Source of the DNA: Leisingera sp. SS27
GTDB taxonomy: Bacteria; Pseudomonadota; Alphaproteobacteria; Rhodobacterales; Rhodobacteraceae
Assembly (NCBI RefSeq): GCF_028368855.1
Contig: NZ_JAQNCY010000001.1
Location: 930,001 to 994,000, forward strand
Reading direction: 5' to 3'
Length of the DNA stretch: 64,000 nt
A model generated the notes under the pieces. The model searched no databases. It was not told the origin of the DNA and was given only the letters and a program-made list of their open reading frames with translations. Below, piece by piece: positions 9,434 to 19,458 of the stretch; the first letter of the stretch is position 1, and each line of letters begins with the position of its first letter. Position numbers and translations under genes: made by a program.

Positions 9434-11116
9434 CTACCTGTGCTCTTCGGCGGCTGTTGCTGCGAGGGCGCGGTTGTAGGCCTTCAGAGCATCCACGTGG
9501 TAGAGCGCACCGATGACCTGCTCCCTTCCCTCTTCTTCCATGACCACCGGCAGATAGGCCGCGTCGGCGCGGTCAAACACCGGCATCGCCGCCTCCAGCG
9601 AGGCAGCGGCGCGGATGCACAACCCCTCTTCCACCAGGGCCTCGCACTCCTCCAGACTGGCACAGCGGCTGTCGCCCATCGGGCGCATCACGGCGCCTGC
9701 CCGGATCAGCGCCAGCAGATAGGCCTGCGGGCCGGCCGCACAGTGAATGTCGCGCCGCTCCAGCTGGGTCAGGAAAAACGACCGGTCCACCAGCCGCGAG
9801 GCCAGCGCGGTGGACATGGAGACCGACACCATCACCGCCAGGCCGATCTGCCAGTCTCCGGTCAGCTCGAACACAATGAGCGTGGTCGAAATCGGTGCAC
9901 CCAGAACCGCGGCTGCTACCGCCCCCATGCCGGCAAAGGCATAAAGCGTGTGGGTGCCCGACACATCCGGCAGCACCGAGGTTGCAATCAGCCCGAAGGC
10001 CAGCCCGGTCAGCGCGCCGATCATCAGCGAGGGCGAGAACACCCCGCCCCCCATGCGCCCGCCCATCGTGATCGCCACGGCGGCGGTCTTGACCACAGTA
10101 AAAATCACCGCCTGCCCCAGCAGCAGGCCGCCGGTCAGTGCCAGAACGGTGGTTTCATAGCCGACGCCGATGATATGCGGGAACCACACGGCAATCACGC
10201 CCAGCATGGCGCCGGACACCGCAGGGCGCAGCCAGCGCGGTAGCGACAGGCGCTGCTGCACCGTGTTGCCCACCTTTTCGGCAAAGAAGATCGCCCGCAT
10301 CTGAGCCACTGCCACAAGGCCGCAGATCAGGCCGAGGATCAGGAATGCGGGCAGTTCCACATAGAACTGCAGGGCACCCGGCGTGCTGAGAGTGAATTCG
10401 GTCACGTCGCCGTATTCCAGCCGGTTGATCACGGTGCCCGCGACCGAGGCCACCACGATCGGCGCAAACGCGTTGACGGAGAAATGCCGCAGCACCACTT
10501 CCATCGCAAACAGCGCCCCCGCAATCGGCGCGTTGAAGCTGGCGGAGACGCCTGCAGCCACCGCACAGCCCAAGAGGTCGCGCCCGGTGATGCCATCGGC
10601 GTTAATCCGGTTGCTGACCCAGGTGGAAATCACCCCGGCCAGATGCACCACCGGCCCTTCCCGCCCGGTGGAACCGCCGGTGGAGAGCGTGATGAAGGAC
10701 GCCAGCGCCGAGGCCAGGCCTTCCTTGTGCTCAACCCGTCCGTCATGCAGCGCCGCGCCCTCGATCACGTCGGCAACCGAACGCACCCGGGCATCCGGAG
10801 TGAAACGGTCTAGGATCAGCCCCACCACCAGCCCGCCGCCCGCGGCAATGCTGACCAGCACATACCAGGGCAGGTCCTGCGCGTAGGAATGCAGATAGTC
10901 GACATCCGGGGCGCCATAAACCCAGGCCTGCAGCGCCGCGATCCCCTTGCGGAAGAACAGGGCGGCGAAACCCGCGGCAATGCCGATCAGCAGGGCGATC
11001 AGCCAAAACTGGAACTGGCTGGGACCGCGGTGGCGCAGCATCCGCCAGATGTCCTTGAGGCCGGCCAGCCATTGCAGGAGGATTGCGGAAAGGGACGAAC
11101 GGATTTCTTGCACCAT
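9434..11116 (-). CDS. ClC family chloride channel/transporter with CBS region
   Basis: A 560-residue membrane protein of the ClC family, which moves chloride, often in exchange for protons. Selectivity-filter motifs are present: STGGSTGREGP, with the gating glutamate of the GREGP motif retained, and GGRMGGGVFSPSL, matching GGxFxPxL. About ten or more hydrophobic segments fill residues 30-430. The C-terminal ~110 residues look like a CBS pair, a cytoplasmic nucleotide-sensing module. The retained glutamate suggests a Cl-/H+ exchanger rather than a channel. It follows recN on the same strand after ~90 bp. Confidence 0.9.
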   Translation of the reverse strand: MVQEIRSSLSAILLQWLAGLKDIWRMLRHRGPSQFQFWLIALLIGIAAGFAALFFRKGIAALQAWVYGAPDVDYLHSYAQDLPWYVLVSIAAGGGLVVGLILDRFTPDARVRSVADVIEGAALHDGRVEHKEGLASALASFITLSTGGSTGREGPVVHLAGVISTWVSNRINADGITGRDLLGCAVAAGVSASFNAPIAGALFAMEVVLRHFSVNAFAPIVVASVAGTVINRLEYGDVTEFTLSTPGALQFYVELPAFLILGLICGLVAVAQMRAIFFAEKVGNTVQQRLSLPRWLRPAVSGAMLGVIAVWFPHIIGVGYETTVLALTGGLLLGQAVIFTVVKTAAVAITMGGRMGGGVFSPSLMIGALTGLAFGLIATSVLPDVSGTHTLYAFAGMGAVAAAVLGAPISTTLIVFELTGDWQIGLAVMVSVSMSTALASRLVDRSFFLTQLERRDIHCAAGPQAYLLALIRAGAVMRPMGDSRCASLEECEALVEEGLCIRAAASLEAAMPVFDRADAAYLPVVMEEEGREQVIGALYHVDALKAYNRALAATAAEEHR

Positions 11117-11205
11117 AACCTGTCAGCGGGTCTTCTTGTCTTCTGTGGCTCCTTGCTGCCACATCCCGGTTAAAGAACCCTCACCCAGGCCATGGAACCG
11201 GCGGG

Positions 11206-12855
11206 TCATCCGGCCAGCAATGCGCGGGCCGCGGCACGGGCCTCCTCTGTGATGGTATCACCGGACACCATCCTGGCAAGCTCATCAATCCGTTCCGCCT
11301 CTGCCAGCGGCACCACCTGTGACAGCGTCATGCCGTCGACCACCTGTTTGCGCACCTGCCAGTGATGGCCGCCAAGGGCTGCAACCTGCGGCGAATGCGT
11401 GACCACCAGCACCTGTCCGCTGCACGCAAGGCTGCGCAGGCGGCGGCCCACGGCGTCTGCTGTTGCGCCACCAACGCCGCGGTCGATCTCGTCAAAAATC
11501 AGCGTCTTGCTGGAATCTTCGCCCCGCAAACAGACTTTCAGCGCCAACAGAAACCGGCTCAACTCGCCGCCAGAGGCAATTTTGTTCAACGGACCTGCCG
11601 GTGCGCCGGGGTTGGTGGCAACGGTAAAGGCCACCGCATCCATGCCGTCCGGGCCGGGCTCTGCGGTGGTGATGCGGGTCTCGAACACCGCGCGTTCCAT
11701 CTTCAGCGGAGCAAGCTCCGCCATCACCGCCTGGTCCAATGCTGCGGCGCTTTGGCGGCGCACCGCGCCCAGCTGCTTGGCGGCTTCGGTATAGGCTGTC
11801 TCCGCGGCCTTCAGCGCCGCTTCCTGATCGGCCAGATCCTGATCGCCCGCATCCAGCGCCGCCAGCTTGCCGCGCAGGGTTTCCGCATAGCCTGCCAGCT
11901 CGTCCGGCTGCACATCATGCTTGCGCGCGAGGCTCCGGATCGCAAACAGGCGCTCTTCGCAGTCCTCCAGCTCACCGGGGTTGAAATCGAGGCTGTCCAG
12001 CACCCGTTCGACCCCGTCCTGGGCGTCCCCCAGTTCGATCATGGCACGGCTGAGAGCCGCCAGCGGTTCATCCAGGCCGCCCTCGGCCTCCTGGCCCGCA
12101 ACACCTTCCAGCCAGCGCTGCGCCTCGCCCATTGCCGTCTCGGCGCCTTCACTCAGCAGCGCATGGGCGCGGGCAATGTCGCCGCGGATGCGCTCTGCTG
12201 CCTGCATCTGGCGGCGGCGGGTGTCCAGCGCCTCATCCTCGCCCGGCTGCGGGTCCAGCTTGTCCAGCTCCGCCACTGCGTGGCGCAGGAATTCCTCTTC
12301 GGCCCGCACGGCGTCCAGCGCGGCGCGGGTCGCCGCCACCGTCTTGCGCGCCTTTGCGGCCGCGCCCCAGGCGCTGCGCACCTGTGCCAGCAGGTCCTGC
12401 ACACCGGCATACTGATCCAGCAGCGCCATGTGGCCGCGCGGATTCAGCAGCCCGCGGTCGTCATGCTGGCCGTGCAATTCAACCAAAGTCTCCGACAGCG
12501 CCCGCAGCACCTCGCCCGAGCAGCGACGGTCGTTGACCCAGGCGGTTTTGCGCCCCTCGGCGGTGTTGACCCGTCGCAGGATCAGCTCAGTGCCGCCCGG
12601 CAGCCCGGCCTCTTCGAGGATCGCGTGTGCGGGGTGGTCCGCGTTCAGCTCGAACTCCGCCAGAACCTCCCCCTGCGACGCCCCCTGGCGCACCAGTTCA
12701 GCGCGTCCGCGCCAGCCCAGCACAAAGCCCAGACTGTCGAGAAGGATCGATTTCCCTGCCCCGGTCTCACCGGTCAGCACATTCAGGCCGGGCTGAAAGT
12801 TCAGCTCCAGATGATCGATGATCAGGATATCCCGGATATCAAGCGCGCGCAGCAT
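11206..12855 (-). CDS. recN: DNA repair protein RecN
   Basis: A 549-residue SMC-like ATPase for double-strand break repair. Seen are Walker A near the N-terminus (GETGAGKS), a long central coiled coil (about residues 150-370), the ABC signature region (ASGGELSRFLLALK) and Walker B (LIFDEIDRGVGG). Length is typical. It lies 28 bp downstream of bamD on the same strand, so it may be the last gene of an lpxC-bamD-recN group, although lpxC appears to have its own terminator. No LexA box was identified. Confidence 0.96.
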   Translation of the reverse strand: MLRALDIRDILIIDHLELNFQPGLNVLTGETGAGKSILLDSLGFVLGWRGRAELVRQGASQGEVLAEFELNADHPAHAILEEAGLPGGTELILRRVNTAEGRKTAWVNDRRCSGEVLRALSETLVELHGQHDDRGLLNPRGHMALLDQYAGVQDLLAQVRSAWGAAAKARKTVAATRAALDAVRAEEEFLRHAVAELDKLDPQPGEDEALDTRRRQMQAAERIRGDIARAHALLSEGAETAMGEAQRWLEGVAGQEAEGGLDEPLAALSRAMIELGDAQDGVERVLDSLDFNPGELEDCEERLFAIRSLARKHDVQPDELAGYAETLRGKLAALDAGDQDLADQEAALKAAETAYTEAAKQLGAVRRQSAAALDQAVMAELAPLKMERAVFETRITTAEPGPDGMDAVAFTVATNPGAPAGPLNKIASGGELSRFLLALKVCLRGEDSSKTLIFDEIDRGVGGATADAVGRRLRSLACSGQVLVVTHSPQVAALGGHHWQVRKQVVDGMTLSQVVPLAEAERIDELARMVSGDTITEEARAAARALLAG

Positions 12856-12882
12856 TGCCCCGCCCCATTGCTGCGGCGGCCG

Positions 12883-13731
12883 TTACAGCCACCGCCCCTT
12901 GACCGTCTGGCGGTAAATCTGGCTCAGCCAGTTGTTGCCGCGGTCCCTGGGCTTGAGCCCGTTTGCAGTCAGCAGCTTGTAGCTGTCCTCATACCAGTCG
13001 GTGGACTGGAAGTTGTGGCCCAGAATGGCAGCCGCAGTCTGCGCTTCAGCGGTCAGCCCCAGCGACAGATAGGACTCGACCAGCCGGTGCAGCGCCTCAG
13101 GCGTGTGGCTGGTGGTCTGGAAATCCTCCACCACCACCCGGAAGCGGTTGATCGCAGAGGTGTAGTGGCCGCGGCGCAGATAATAACGGCCGATCTCCAT
13201 CTCCTTGCCCGCCAGATGGTCAAAGGCGAGGTCGAATTTCAGGATCGCCGAGTTGGCATATTCGCTGTCCGGATAGACCTCGATCACAGTGCGCAGCGCC
13301 TGCAGCGCCTGGAAGGTCAGCCCCTGGTCGCGGCCCACTTCGTCGATCTGGTCATAATAGCTCAGCGCCAGCAGATACTGGGCATAGGCCGCATCTTCAT
13401 CTGCCGGGTAGAAGTCGATGAACCGCTGCGCGGCGGCGCGGCTGTTCTCGTAGTCCTTGACCCGGTGATAGGCAAAGGCCTGCATGATCACCGCCTGCTT
13501 GGCCCATTCGGAATAGGGGTACAGGCGTTCAATCTCGGAGAAGTAATAGACCGCATCCTTGGGGCGCCGGTTGGCCAGTTCGAACTCGCCGCGCTCATAG
13601 ATCTGATCGGGAGAGAATGCCTCGACCGACTCGCCGCGCTTCACCGCGCCGCCGTCGCCGCCGCAGCCTGCAAGGGCTGCCACCAGCAGAACCGCGCCGA
13701 GGGTTTTGGCTCCCGCCCAGATGCCGTTCAT
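12883..13731 (-). CDS. bamD: Outer membrane assembly lipoprotein BamD
   Basis: A 282-residue lipoprotein of the BAM complex, which inserts beta-barrel proteins into the outer membrane. The N-terminus is a lipoprotein signal ending in the lipobox LAGC, with the lipidated cysteine at residue 23. The mature part is built of TPR-like helix pairs (ERGEFELANRRPKDAVYYFSEI and similar), as expected for BamD. It lies between lpxC and recN, the usual alphaproteobacterial order. Confidence 0.95.
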   Translation of the reverse strand: MNGIWAGAKTLGAVLLVAALAGCGGDGGAVKRGESVEAFSPDQIYERGEFELANRRPKDAVYYFSEIERLYPYSEWAKQAVIMQAFAYHRVKDYENSRAAAQRFIDFYPADEDAAYAQYLLALSYYDQIDEVGRDQGLTFQALQALRTVIEVYPDSEYANSAILKFDLAFDHLAGKEMEIGRYYLRRGHYTSAINRFRVVVEDFQTTSHTPEALHRLVESYLSLGLTAEAQTAAAILGHNFQSTDWYEDSYKLLTANGLKPRDRGNNWLSQIYRQTVKGRWL

Positions 13732-13912
13732 AATGCCTCACCTCACCGTCTTTGCCTTACGGGTGTCCGCCCCGGTTATGCCGTCTCTAGCATATTCAAA
13801 TGGCGCGCAAAACGCCTTTCGCCACTTCCGCCCTCACTTGGCAGAGAAAGCCGGCGATGGTCAAGGCCGGCCGGCGGCACGGGCCCTCATCTGCAGGCAA
13901 ACCCGCGGTAAA

Positions 13913-13937
13913 AGACCCGGGACGATTATGTCCCGGG
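13913..13937 (-). terminator. Intrinsic terminator after lpxC
   Basis: On the minus strand CCCGGGAC, ATAATC loop and GTCCCGGG are followed by TCTTTT. It lies ~35 bp beyond the lpxC stop. Confidence 0.75.
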
Positions 13938-13970
13938 CCAGTCTGTCCGCTCGTTCTTTGGTTTTCTGCC

Positions 13971-14906
13971 TTATGCCACGCGGCGCTGTTCGGCCGGGAT
14001 TTCCGACCAGATCAGCCCCTGCCCCGGCAGCCGTGCGGTCATCGCTGCATCGCAGGCGACGGCCCGGACCGCACCCGGCTCCGCAAACAGGGCCCGCAGC
14101 AAGGTGTTGGTCAGCGCGTGCCCCGCGCGCTCGCCAACATAGCGCCCCAAGATCGGCCCCCCGGCCAGCGCCAGATCGCCCAGCGCATCCAGCATCTTGT
14201 GGCGTACAGGCTCGTCCGAGTGGCGCAGGCCCGCACCGCTCTCGACCCGTTCTCCGTCAAACACAACGGCGTTCTCGCCGGGCACACCGCCCAGGGCGAG
14301 GCCGTTGGCCTGCATTGCTTCGACATCTGCCTGGCGGCAGAAGGTGCGGCTGTCGCACAGCTCACGCGCAAAGCTGCCGTTGCGCATGTCCAGGGACTTG
14401 CTCTGGCGGCCGATGGCGGCCTCGGCAAAGTCGATGTGGAATTCGATGGTCAGCCGGTCGCTGGGCAGCAGGGTGGCGCGGGCGCCATCCTTCTCGACCG
14501 TGACCGGCTTCAGGATTTCATAGGCGATGATGGGCGCATCCTGGCGCTGCACGCCCTGGCTCATGATGCCGCGCACGAAGGGGGCGGAGGAGCCATCGAC
14601 GATCGGCACTTCCGGGCCGTCGATTTCGATCAGCGCATTATGCACGCCGCAGCCGGCCAGCGCCGCCATAATGTGTTCGACGGTGGAGACGCTGACGCCG
14701 GAGCCATTGACCAGTCGGGTGCAAAGCGGGCTGCGCTCAACCAGATCCCAGCGGGCCGGAACCAGGGTATTGCCCAAGGCGATGTCGGTGCGCTTGAACA
14801 CGATGCCATGCCCCGCCGGAGCCGGGATCAGGACCATACGTGCGGGTTTGCCGGAATGCAGGCCGGCCCCTTCGAATGCCACCGATGCTTTGAGCGTGTT
14901 CTGCAC
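13971..14906 (-). CDS. lpxC: UDP-3-O-acyl-N-acetylglucosamine deacetylase LpxC
   Basis: A 311-residue zinc amidase that catalyses the committed step of lipid A synthesis. Zinc-ligand motifs are present: STVEHIMAAL (His78) and the HKMLDALGD His/Asp pair, with the catalytic His in RAGHALTN. The start is taken as GTG at 14906 (reading MQNTLKAS), preceded by GAGGC. The frame is open for a further 125 codons upstream, but those encode unrelated low-complexity sequence. The gene lies ~210 bp downstream of ftsZ, behind the ftsZ terminator. Confidence 0.95.
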   Translation of the reverse strand: MQNTLKASVAFEGAGLHSGKPARMVLIPAPAGHGIVFKRTDIALGNTLVPARWDLVERSPLCTRLVNGSGVSVSTVEHIMAALAGCGVHNALIEIDGPEVPIVDGSSAPFVRGIMSQGVQRQDAPIIAYEILKPVTVEKDGARATLLPSDRLTIEFHIDFAEAAIGRQSKSLDMRNGSFARELCDSRTFCRQADVEAMQANGLALGGVPGENAVVFDGERVESGAGLRHSDEPVRHKMLDALGDLALAGGPILGRYVGERAGHALTNTLLRALFAEPGAVRAVACDAAMTARLPGQGLIWSEIPAEQRRVA

Positions 14907-15071
14907 GTTGCGCCTCGTCTCGCTGTTTCCGGCCTCGGGGGCCGTGTTGCGGACGAGAGTTAAGGTTTTGCTGAAAAACGCACAACTCAATCTTTGTAAC
15001 GGTTTGAAACATGGCTGTAACAGCTCGGCAGAACACCGCTCAAAACACACCAACTCACTGTAAATAAAAAG

Positions 15072-15098
15072 TAAAAAGCCGCCCGAAGGCGGCTTTTG
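15072..15098 (-). terminator. Intrinsic terminator after ftsZ (bidirectional)
   Basis: AAAAGCCGCC, a CGAA loop (TTCG on the minus strand) and GGCGGCTTTT form a perfect 10-bp stem with T-rich sequence on both sides. It ends the whole dcw cluster. Confidence 0.9.
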
Positions 15099-15117
15099 AA
15101 GCGCGATATGTGATGCG

Positions 15118-16848
15118 TCAGTTGGCTTGGCGGCGCAGGAAAGCGGGGATTTCGATGCGTTCCTGGTCCGGATCCGCCTGCTGCTGCTGCATCTGCTGCG
15201 GCTGGGCTGCCGGTGCATGCGCGTGCATGGAGGGCTGCTGGCGCACCGCCTGCGGCTGCTGCTTGGCGGCAGGGGCGTCATTGCTGCCGGTCATCCGGTG
15301 GATCAGCGAATTGAGGCCAAAGCGGCGCTGCCCTTCGGGCTGCTGCTGGGCCTGTTGCTGCTGCTGCGGAGCCTGGGCAGCCGGTGCCGCCGGACGCATC
15401 TGCTGCTGAACCTGCGGCTGCTGAGCCTGGGGCTGCTGCACCCGCTGGGCCGCGGCCTGCAGACGCTCCAGCGCTTGCGGCGACGGGGTGCCCGGAGCCG
15501 GCGCCTTGGGGGCCACAAAAGCAGCTTGCGGGGTTTCCGCGACATCTGCCTGCGGGCGGAATTCCGGCACTTGCGGCTGATACGCGGGGGGCGGCAGGCC
15601 ATCGTCAGCCAGCGGCTCCACGGTTTCCACGACGTCTTCCACCAGGTCCTGCTCAGCAGCCTGCTGCACGTTCAGTTCCTCGAACAGCGACGGCTCTTCC
15701 AGAGCGGCGGCGGCAGGCGCTTCCTGTACCGGTGCAGGCGCGGCCTCAGCGGCCACGGGCTGCTGAACTGGGGTTTCCAGCTCCAGCGGCGCGGCGCGGT
15801 TTTCCTCAACGCTGACGGTCTGGCGCAGCGGTGCGGACATCGGGCGGCGCGGCACCGGCATGTCGGTGTTCACGTCAGTTGCGTCGATGCCGGTGGCCAC
15901 GACGGAGACCCGCATTTTGCCTTCCATGCCGGTATCCAGGGTCGAGCCCACGATGATGTTGGCGTCCGGGTCCACTTCCTCGCGGATGCGGTTGGCGGCC
16001 TCGTCCAGTTCGAACAGGGTCAGGTCGTGGCTGCCGGTGATGTTGATCAGCACGCCCTTGGCGCCCTTGAGGCTGATTTCGTCCAGCAGCGGGTTGGCAA
16101 TCGCCTTCTCGGCCGCCTGGACCGCGCGGTCCTCGCCCTCGCCCTCGCCGGTGCCCATCATCGCCTTGCCCATCTCGTCCATCACGGCGCGGACGTCTGC
16201 AAAGTCGAGGTTGATCAGGCCCGGGCGGACCATCAGGTCGGTCACACCTTTGACGCCCTGATACAGCACGTCATCGGCCATCGAGAACGCCTCGGTGAAG
16301 GTGGTCTTCTCGTTGGCAAGGCGGAACAGGTTCTGGTTCGGGATGATGATCAGGGTGTCGACGACCTTCTGCAGGGCCTCGACGCCAGCCTCGGCCTGGC
16401 GCATCCGCTTCAGGCCCTCGAACTGGAACGGCTTGGTGACAACACCAACGGTCAGCACGCCCAGTTCGCGGGCGGCCTGCGCGATGATCGGCGCGGCGCC
16501 GGTGCCGGTGCCGCCGCCCATGCCCGCGGTGATAAAGCACATATGCGCGCCCGCCAGGTGATCAACGATCTGCTCGATGCTTTCCTCAGCCGCGGCAGAA
16601 CCCACCTGCGGGCGGGCGCCTGCGCCGAGGCCTTCAGTGACCTTGATGCCCAGCTGCACCCGGCTCTTGGCCGAGCTTTGCTGCAGCGCCTGCGCGTCGG
16701 TATTGGCCACGACGAATTCGACGCCATCCAATTCCTTGGCGATCATGTTGTTGACGGCATTGCCGCCAGCGCCGCCGACACCGAACACGGTGATCTTCGG
16801 CTTCAACTCTTCATTCCCGGGCATCGAAAGGTTCAACGTCATGCTCAT
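15118..16848 (-). CDS. ftsZ: Cell division protein FtsZ
   Basis: A 576-residue tubulin-like GTPase that forms the division ring. The GTPase core is in residues ~15-320, with the [11 protein letters not shown] loop and the tubulin signature GGGTGTG. It is followed by an unusually long linker (~230 residues) rich in P, Q and A, with poly-Q-like runs, and then the conserved C-terminal peptide ([12 protein letters not shown]), which binds FtsA and other partners. The length is well above the ~380 of E. coli but normal for alphaproteobacteria. It has its own ~380-bp upstream region and a strong terminator. Confidence 0.98.
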   Translation of the reverse strand: MSMTLNLSMPGNEELKPKITVFGVGGAGGNAVNNMIAKELDGVEFVVANTDAQALQQSSAKSRVQLGIKVTEGLGAGARPQVGSAAAEESIEQIVDHLAGAHMCFITAGMGGGTGTGAAPIIAQAARELGVLTVGVVTKPFQFEGLKRMRQAEAGVEALQKVVDTLIIIPNQNLFRLANEKTTFTEAFSMADDVLYQGVKGVTDLMVRPGLINLDFADVRAVMDEMGKAMMGTGEGEGEDRAVQAAEKAIANPLLDEISLKGAKGVLINITGSHDLTLFELDEAANRIREEVDPDANIIVGSTLDTGMEGKMRVSVVATGIDATDVNTDMPVPRRPMSAPLRQTVSVEENRAAPLELETPVQQPVAAEAAPAPVQEAPAAAALEEPSLFEELNVQQAAEQDLVEDVVETVEPLADDGLPPPAYQPQVPEFRPQADVAETPQAAFVAPKAPAPGTPSPQALERLQAAAQRVQQPQAQQPQVQQQMRPAAPAAQAPQQQQQAQQQPEGQRRFGLNSLIHRMTGSNDAPAAKQQPQAVRQQPSMHAHAPAAQPQQMQQQQADPDQERIEIPAFLRRQAN

Positions 16849-17228
16849 ACCGCCTGTGTTACCTGCCCTTCCCGCAAAGGGCTTATTCCTGTCCTATTCA
16901 CCATAATCTACCGCGGAGAGGGTGTTTCGTCATCCTAAAAAGCACGACACGCCACAAAATAAGGCCTCATTCTAAGGCTAAAACCGCGGTATTTCGCCGT
17001 CCCTAGCAGATATTGCGGATTGAGCACAAGCCACACACAACAAAACCTCTCCATCCGCAAAATCGCTTTGCAGAGGAGGTTGGTTCCAAGGTTTGGCTGG
17101 CCACTGCCCGGCCTGCTGACTCGCCGCGTTTGCCGCGGACGTTAACGGCAGACTAACGGCTCAGGAGGACGCTGTCACGCCCTCTTTGCCCGTTCCGGCT
17201 GAATTGAATTGCCCGTGCGCGCCCGGGT
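16849..17228. other. Intergenic region between ftsA and ftsZ
   Basis: 380 bp with no gene. It probably holds the ftsZ promoter on the minus strand, because spacing this long inside the cluster is otherwise absent. A hairpin with GCAAA/TTTGC and AACCTC/GAGGTT arms lies at ~17043-17082, perhaps the end of the ftsQA transcript. TTAA-N7-CTAA at 17142-17156 resembles half of a CtrA box, but imperfectly. Confidence 0.4.
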
Positions 17229-18563
17229 CTACCAGTTGTCCCGGAACCAGCGCACCGCGCGGCCCAGAGTGCCCGCCGGATGACGGCCCGCGGGCATCTC
17301 GAAATCCCACCATTCATCCTGCGGATGGGCGGCAAACAGGCACAGCCCCACGGCAGAGGCAAAGCCCGGCCCGGTCGCAGACTGCGGCAGGCCGTGGACA
17401 CGCAGCGGGCGGCCCAGGCGGACCTGCTGGCCCAGAATGCGGCTCGCCAGCCCGTCCAGCCCCATGATCTGGCTGGAGCCGCCGGTCAGCACGATCTGCT
17501 GGCTCGGCAGGTATTCGAACCCGGCCGCATCCAGCCGCGCCCGCACCTCTTCCAGGATTTCCTCGACGCGGGGGCGCATAATGCCGATCAGCTCCGCCCG
17601 GCTGACGGTGCGCCGGTCATGTTCCCAGTCGCCGGTATCGCCGCCGATGTCGATGATTTCGCGGTCGTCGGCGCCAGTGGCATGCACCCCGCCGTTGAAG
17701 GTCTTGATCCGCTCCGCATTGGCCATCGGAATGCCCAGGCCCATCGAGATGTCGCTGGTGATGTGATCGCCGCCCAGACGCACCGCGTCGGCATAGATCA
17801 TGTGCTTCTTCATAAAGATCGAGATCGAGGTGGCGCCGCCGCCCATGTCGATACAGGCCGCGCCCAGTTCCTGCTCGTCCTCGACCAGCGCCGAGAAGCC
17901 GGAGGCATAGGCCGAGGACGCAATCCCCGCCAGTTCCAGATCGCAGCGCTGGATGCAGCGCACCAGATTCTGCACCGCGATGGCATCCACCGTCAGCATA
18001 TGCATGTCGACCGCAAGGGTCTGCCCCATCTGGCCGCGCGGATCGCCCAGGCCGGAGCGGTTGTCGAGCGCAAAGTTCACCGGCTGCGCGTGCAGCACCT
18101 CGCGGCCTGCGCCGTATTCCGGCACCTCGCAGGAGGCCAGCACCTGCGCCACCTCATGCTCGGAGACCACCTGCCCCTCAAGGTCCAGCTTGGCATCCAG
18201 CCCGTAAGAGCGCGGATTGGCGCCGGAGAAACAGGCGATCACATGATCGACGCGCACCTCTGCCATCTTCTGCGCCGCCTGCACCGCGGTGCGGATGGCG
18301 CGCTCGGTCTCCTGCATGGCGTTGATCTCGCCGAACTGCACTCCGCGCGACCGCGTTGTTGCGGCGCCGATCACCCGGAACCCGGATTGCCCGGCCAAGG
18401 CGCCGATGGAGCCGTCCTCGCTGAGCCGCCCGGTGCCGTCAAAGCGCAGCACCAGGCAGGCGATCTTGGAACTGCCCACGTCCAGAATAGCCACCACGCC
18501 GCGCTGCATCGCCTGACGCCGCATCTGCCGCATCGCCCGCTGCGATTGATAAAGATCTGTCAT
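17229..18563 (-). CDS. ftsA: Cell division protein FtsA
   Basis: A 444-residue actin-fold ATPase that tethers FtsZ to the membrane. Phosphate-binding motifs are visible: AILDVGSSKIACLV near residue 26 and CIDMGGGATSISIF near residue 208. The insertion typical of FtsA (the 1C domain) occupies residues ~90-170. The C-terminus ends in an amphipathic basic/aromatic stretch (LGRAVRWFRDNW) of the membrane-targeting type. Its start is only one base after the ftsQ stop, so translation is probably coupled. Confidence 0.97.
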   Translation of the reverse strand: MTDLYQSQRAMRQMRRQAMQRGVVAILDVGSSKIACLVLRFDGTGRLSEDGSIGALAGQSGFRVIGAATTRSRGVQFGEINAMQETERAIRTAVQAAQKMAEVRVDHVIACFSGANPRSYGLDAKLDLEGQVVSEHEVAQVLASCEVPEYGAGREVLHAQPVNFALDNRSGLGDPRGQMGQTLAVDMHMLTVDAIAVQNLVRCIQRCDLELAGIASSAYASGFSALVEDEQELGAACIDMGGGATSISIFMKKHMIYADAVRLGGDHITSDISMGLGIPMANAERIKTFNGGVHATGADDREIIDIGGDTGDWEHDRRTVSRAELIGIMRPRVEEILEEVRARLDAAGFEYLPSQQIVLTGGSSQIMGLDGLASRILGQQVRLGRPLRVHGLPQSATGPGFASAVGLCLFAAHPQDEWWDFEMPAGRHPAGTLGRAVRWFRDNW

Positions 18564-18564
18564 G

Positions 18565-19458
18565 TTACTGCCCGCCCCCGTTCAACTGCCGGATCCGCCA
18601 CCAGTTTTCCACTGAGTTTTCGGTCATCCGCACGGTGGGGCGCCCAGCCAGACGCATATCCACCGCTGCCACATCGCGTTCCAGCAAATCCTGTACTTCA
18701 CTCACCGCCAGCACCCGCTCCAGCGCCCGCACCGGGTTCTTGGCTGGCAGCATGATGCGCTGCTTGCGGTCCAGAACCACGTCCCAGCGCCGTTCGCCGA
18801 CGCGCACCAGCCCGCGCAGCCGCGGACCCAGCGGTTTCGCCGCTGCAAACAGCCGCAGTGCCTGCGCCGCGTGCCCGGCCGCACCCTTGCCCGCGATCAG
18901 CGGCAGGTCCGGGTGCAGGCTGCGGCGGCCCAGTTCGGCCACGTGAATGCCCTGCTCATCCAGCAGCGCCAGCCCCTCGCGGCTGCGCCAGATCAGCGCC
19001 GGTTCGCGTTCCTCAACATCGACCTGCAGGATGCCGCCGGGGCGGATCCTGACGCTGGCGGTTTTCACCGGGTCCAGACCGGTGATCACATCGCGGATCT
19101 GCTCCAGGTCCAGATCAAAGGAGCTGACCGGAAAATCCAGCGGCACCACCTCGCGGATGTCGCGCGCCACGCTGACGCCGGCCCCGTCCACTGCCATCAC
19201 CTTGACCATGAACTCGGGCCGTTCCTGGATTGCGGCGCGGGCGTCATTATAAAGTGCCACCAGCGTGTCGCGCCGGGCCTCATCCGCCAGATAGGCGCTG
19301 CCCGCCGCAAACACCAAACAGAACGGCACCCCGAAGCGCAGGCCAAAGCGGATGCCCGGTGTCAGCATCCAGCGCTGCAGACGGTATTTCAGCCGCGACG
19401 GCGCCGGGTCGCAGCGCCCTTCCTCCGGCTTGCGGAACCAGCTCCTCAGCGGTTGCAT
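18565..19458 (-). CDS. ftsQ: Cell division protein FtsQ
   Basis: A 297-residue bitopic inner-membrane protein. The cytoplasmic head is residues 1-35 and one membrane helix is at ~36-62. A periplasmic POTRA domain (about 85-160) is followed by the FtsQ beta domain. FtsQ links the FtsZ ring to the FtsL and FtsI septal wall machinery. The start overlaps the 3' end of ddl by 13 bp and ftsA begins just after the stop, so ddl-ftsQ-ftsA form a tightly coupled unit. Confidence 0.93.
   Translation of the reverse strand: MQPLRSWFRKPEEGRCDPAPSRLKYRLQRWMLTPGIRFGLRFGVPFCLVFAAGSAYLADEARRDTLVALYNDARAAIQERPEFMVKVMAVDGAGVSVARDIREVVPLDFPVSSFDLDLEQIRDVITGLDPVKTASVRIRPGGILQVDVEEREPALIWRSREGLALLDEQGIHVAELGRRSLHPDLPLIAGKGAAGHAAQALRLFAAAKPLGPRLRGLVRVGERRWDVVLDRKQRIMLPAKNPVRALERVLAVSEVQDLLERDVAAVDMRLAGRPTVRMTENSVENWWRIRQLNGGGQ

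Noticed and set aside
11362-13911. 849-codon open frame on the plus strand
   Set aside because: It is antisense to recN and bamD, both fully supported by motifs.
17142-17156. CtrA-type site upstream of ftsZ (TTAA-N7-CTAA), and a similar TTAA-N7-TTTA at 20548-20562 after ddl
   Set aside because: Each has a mismatch in one half-site, and such words occur by chance. Not enough to claim control by CtrA.
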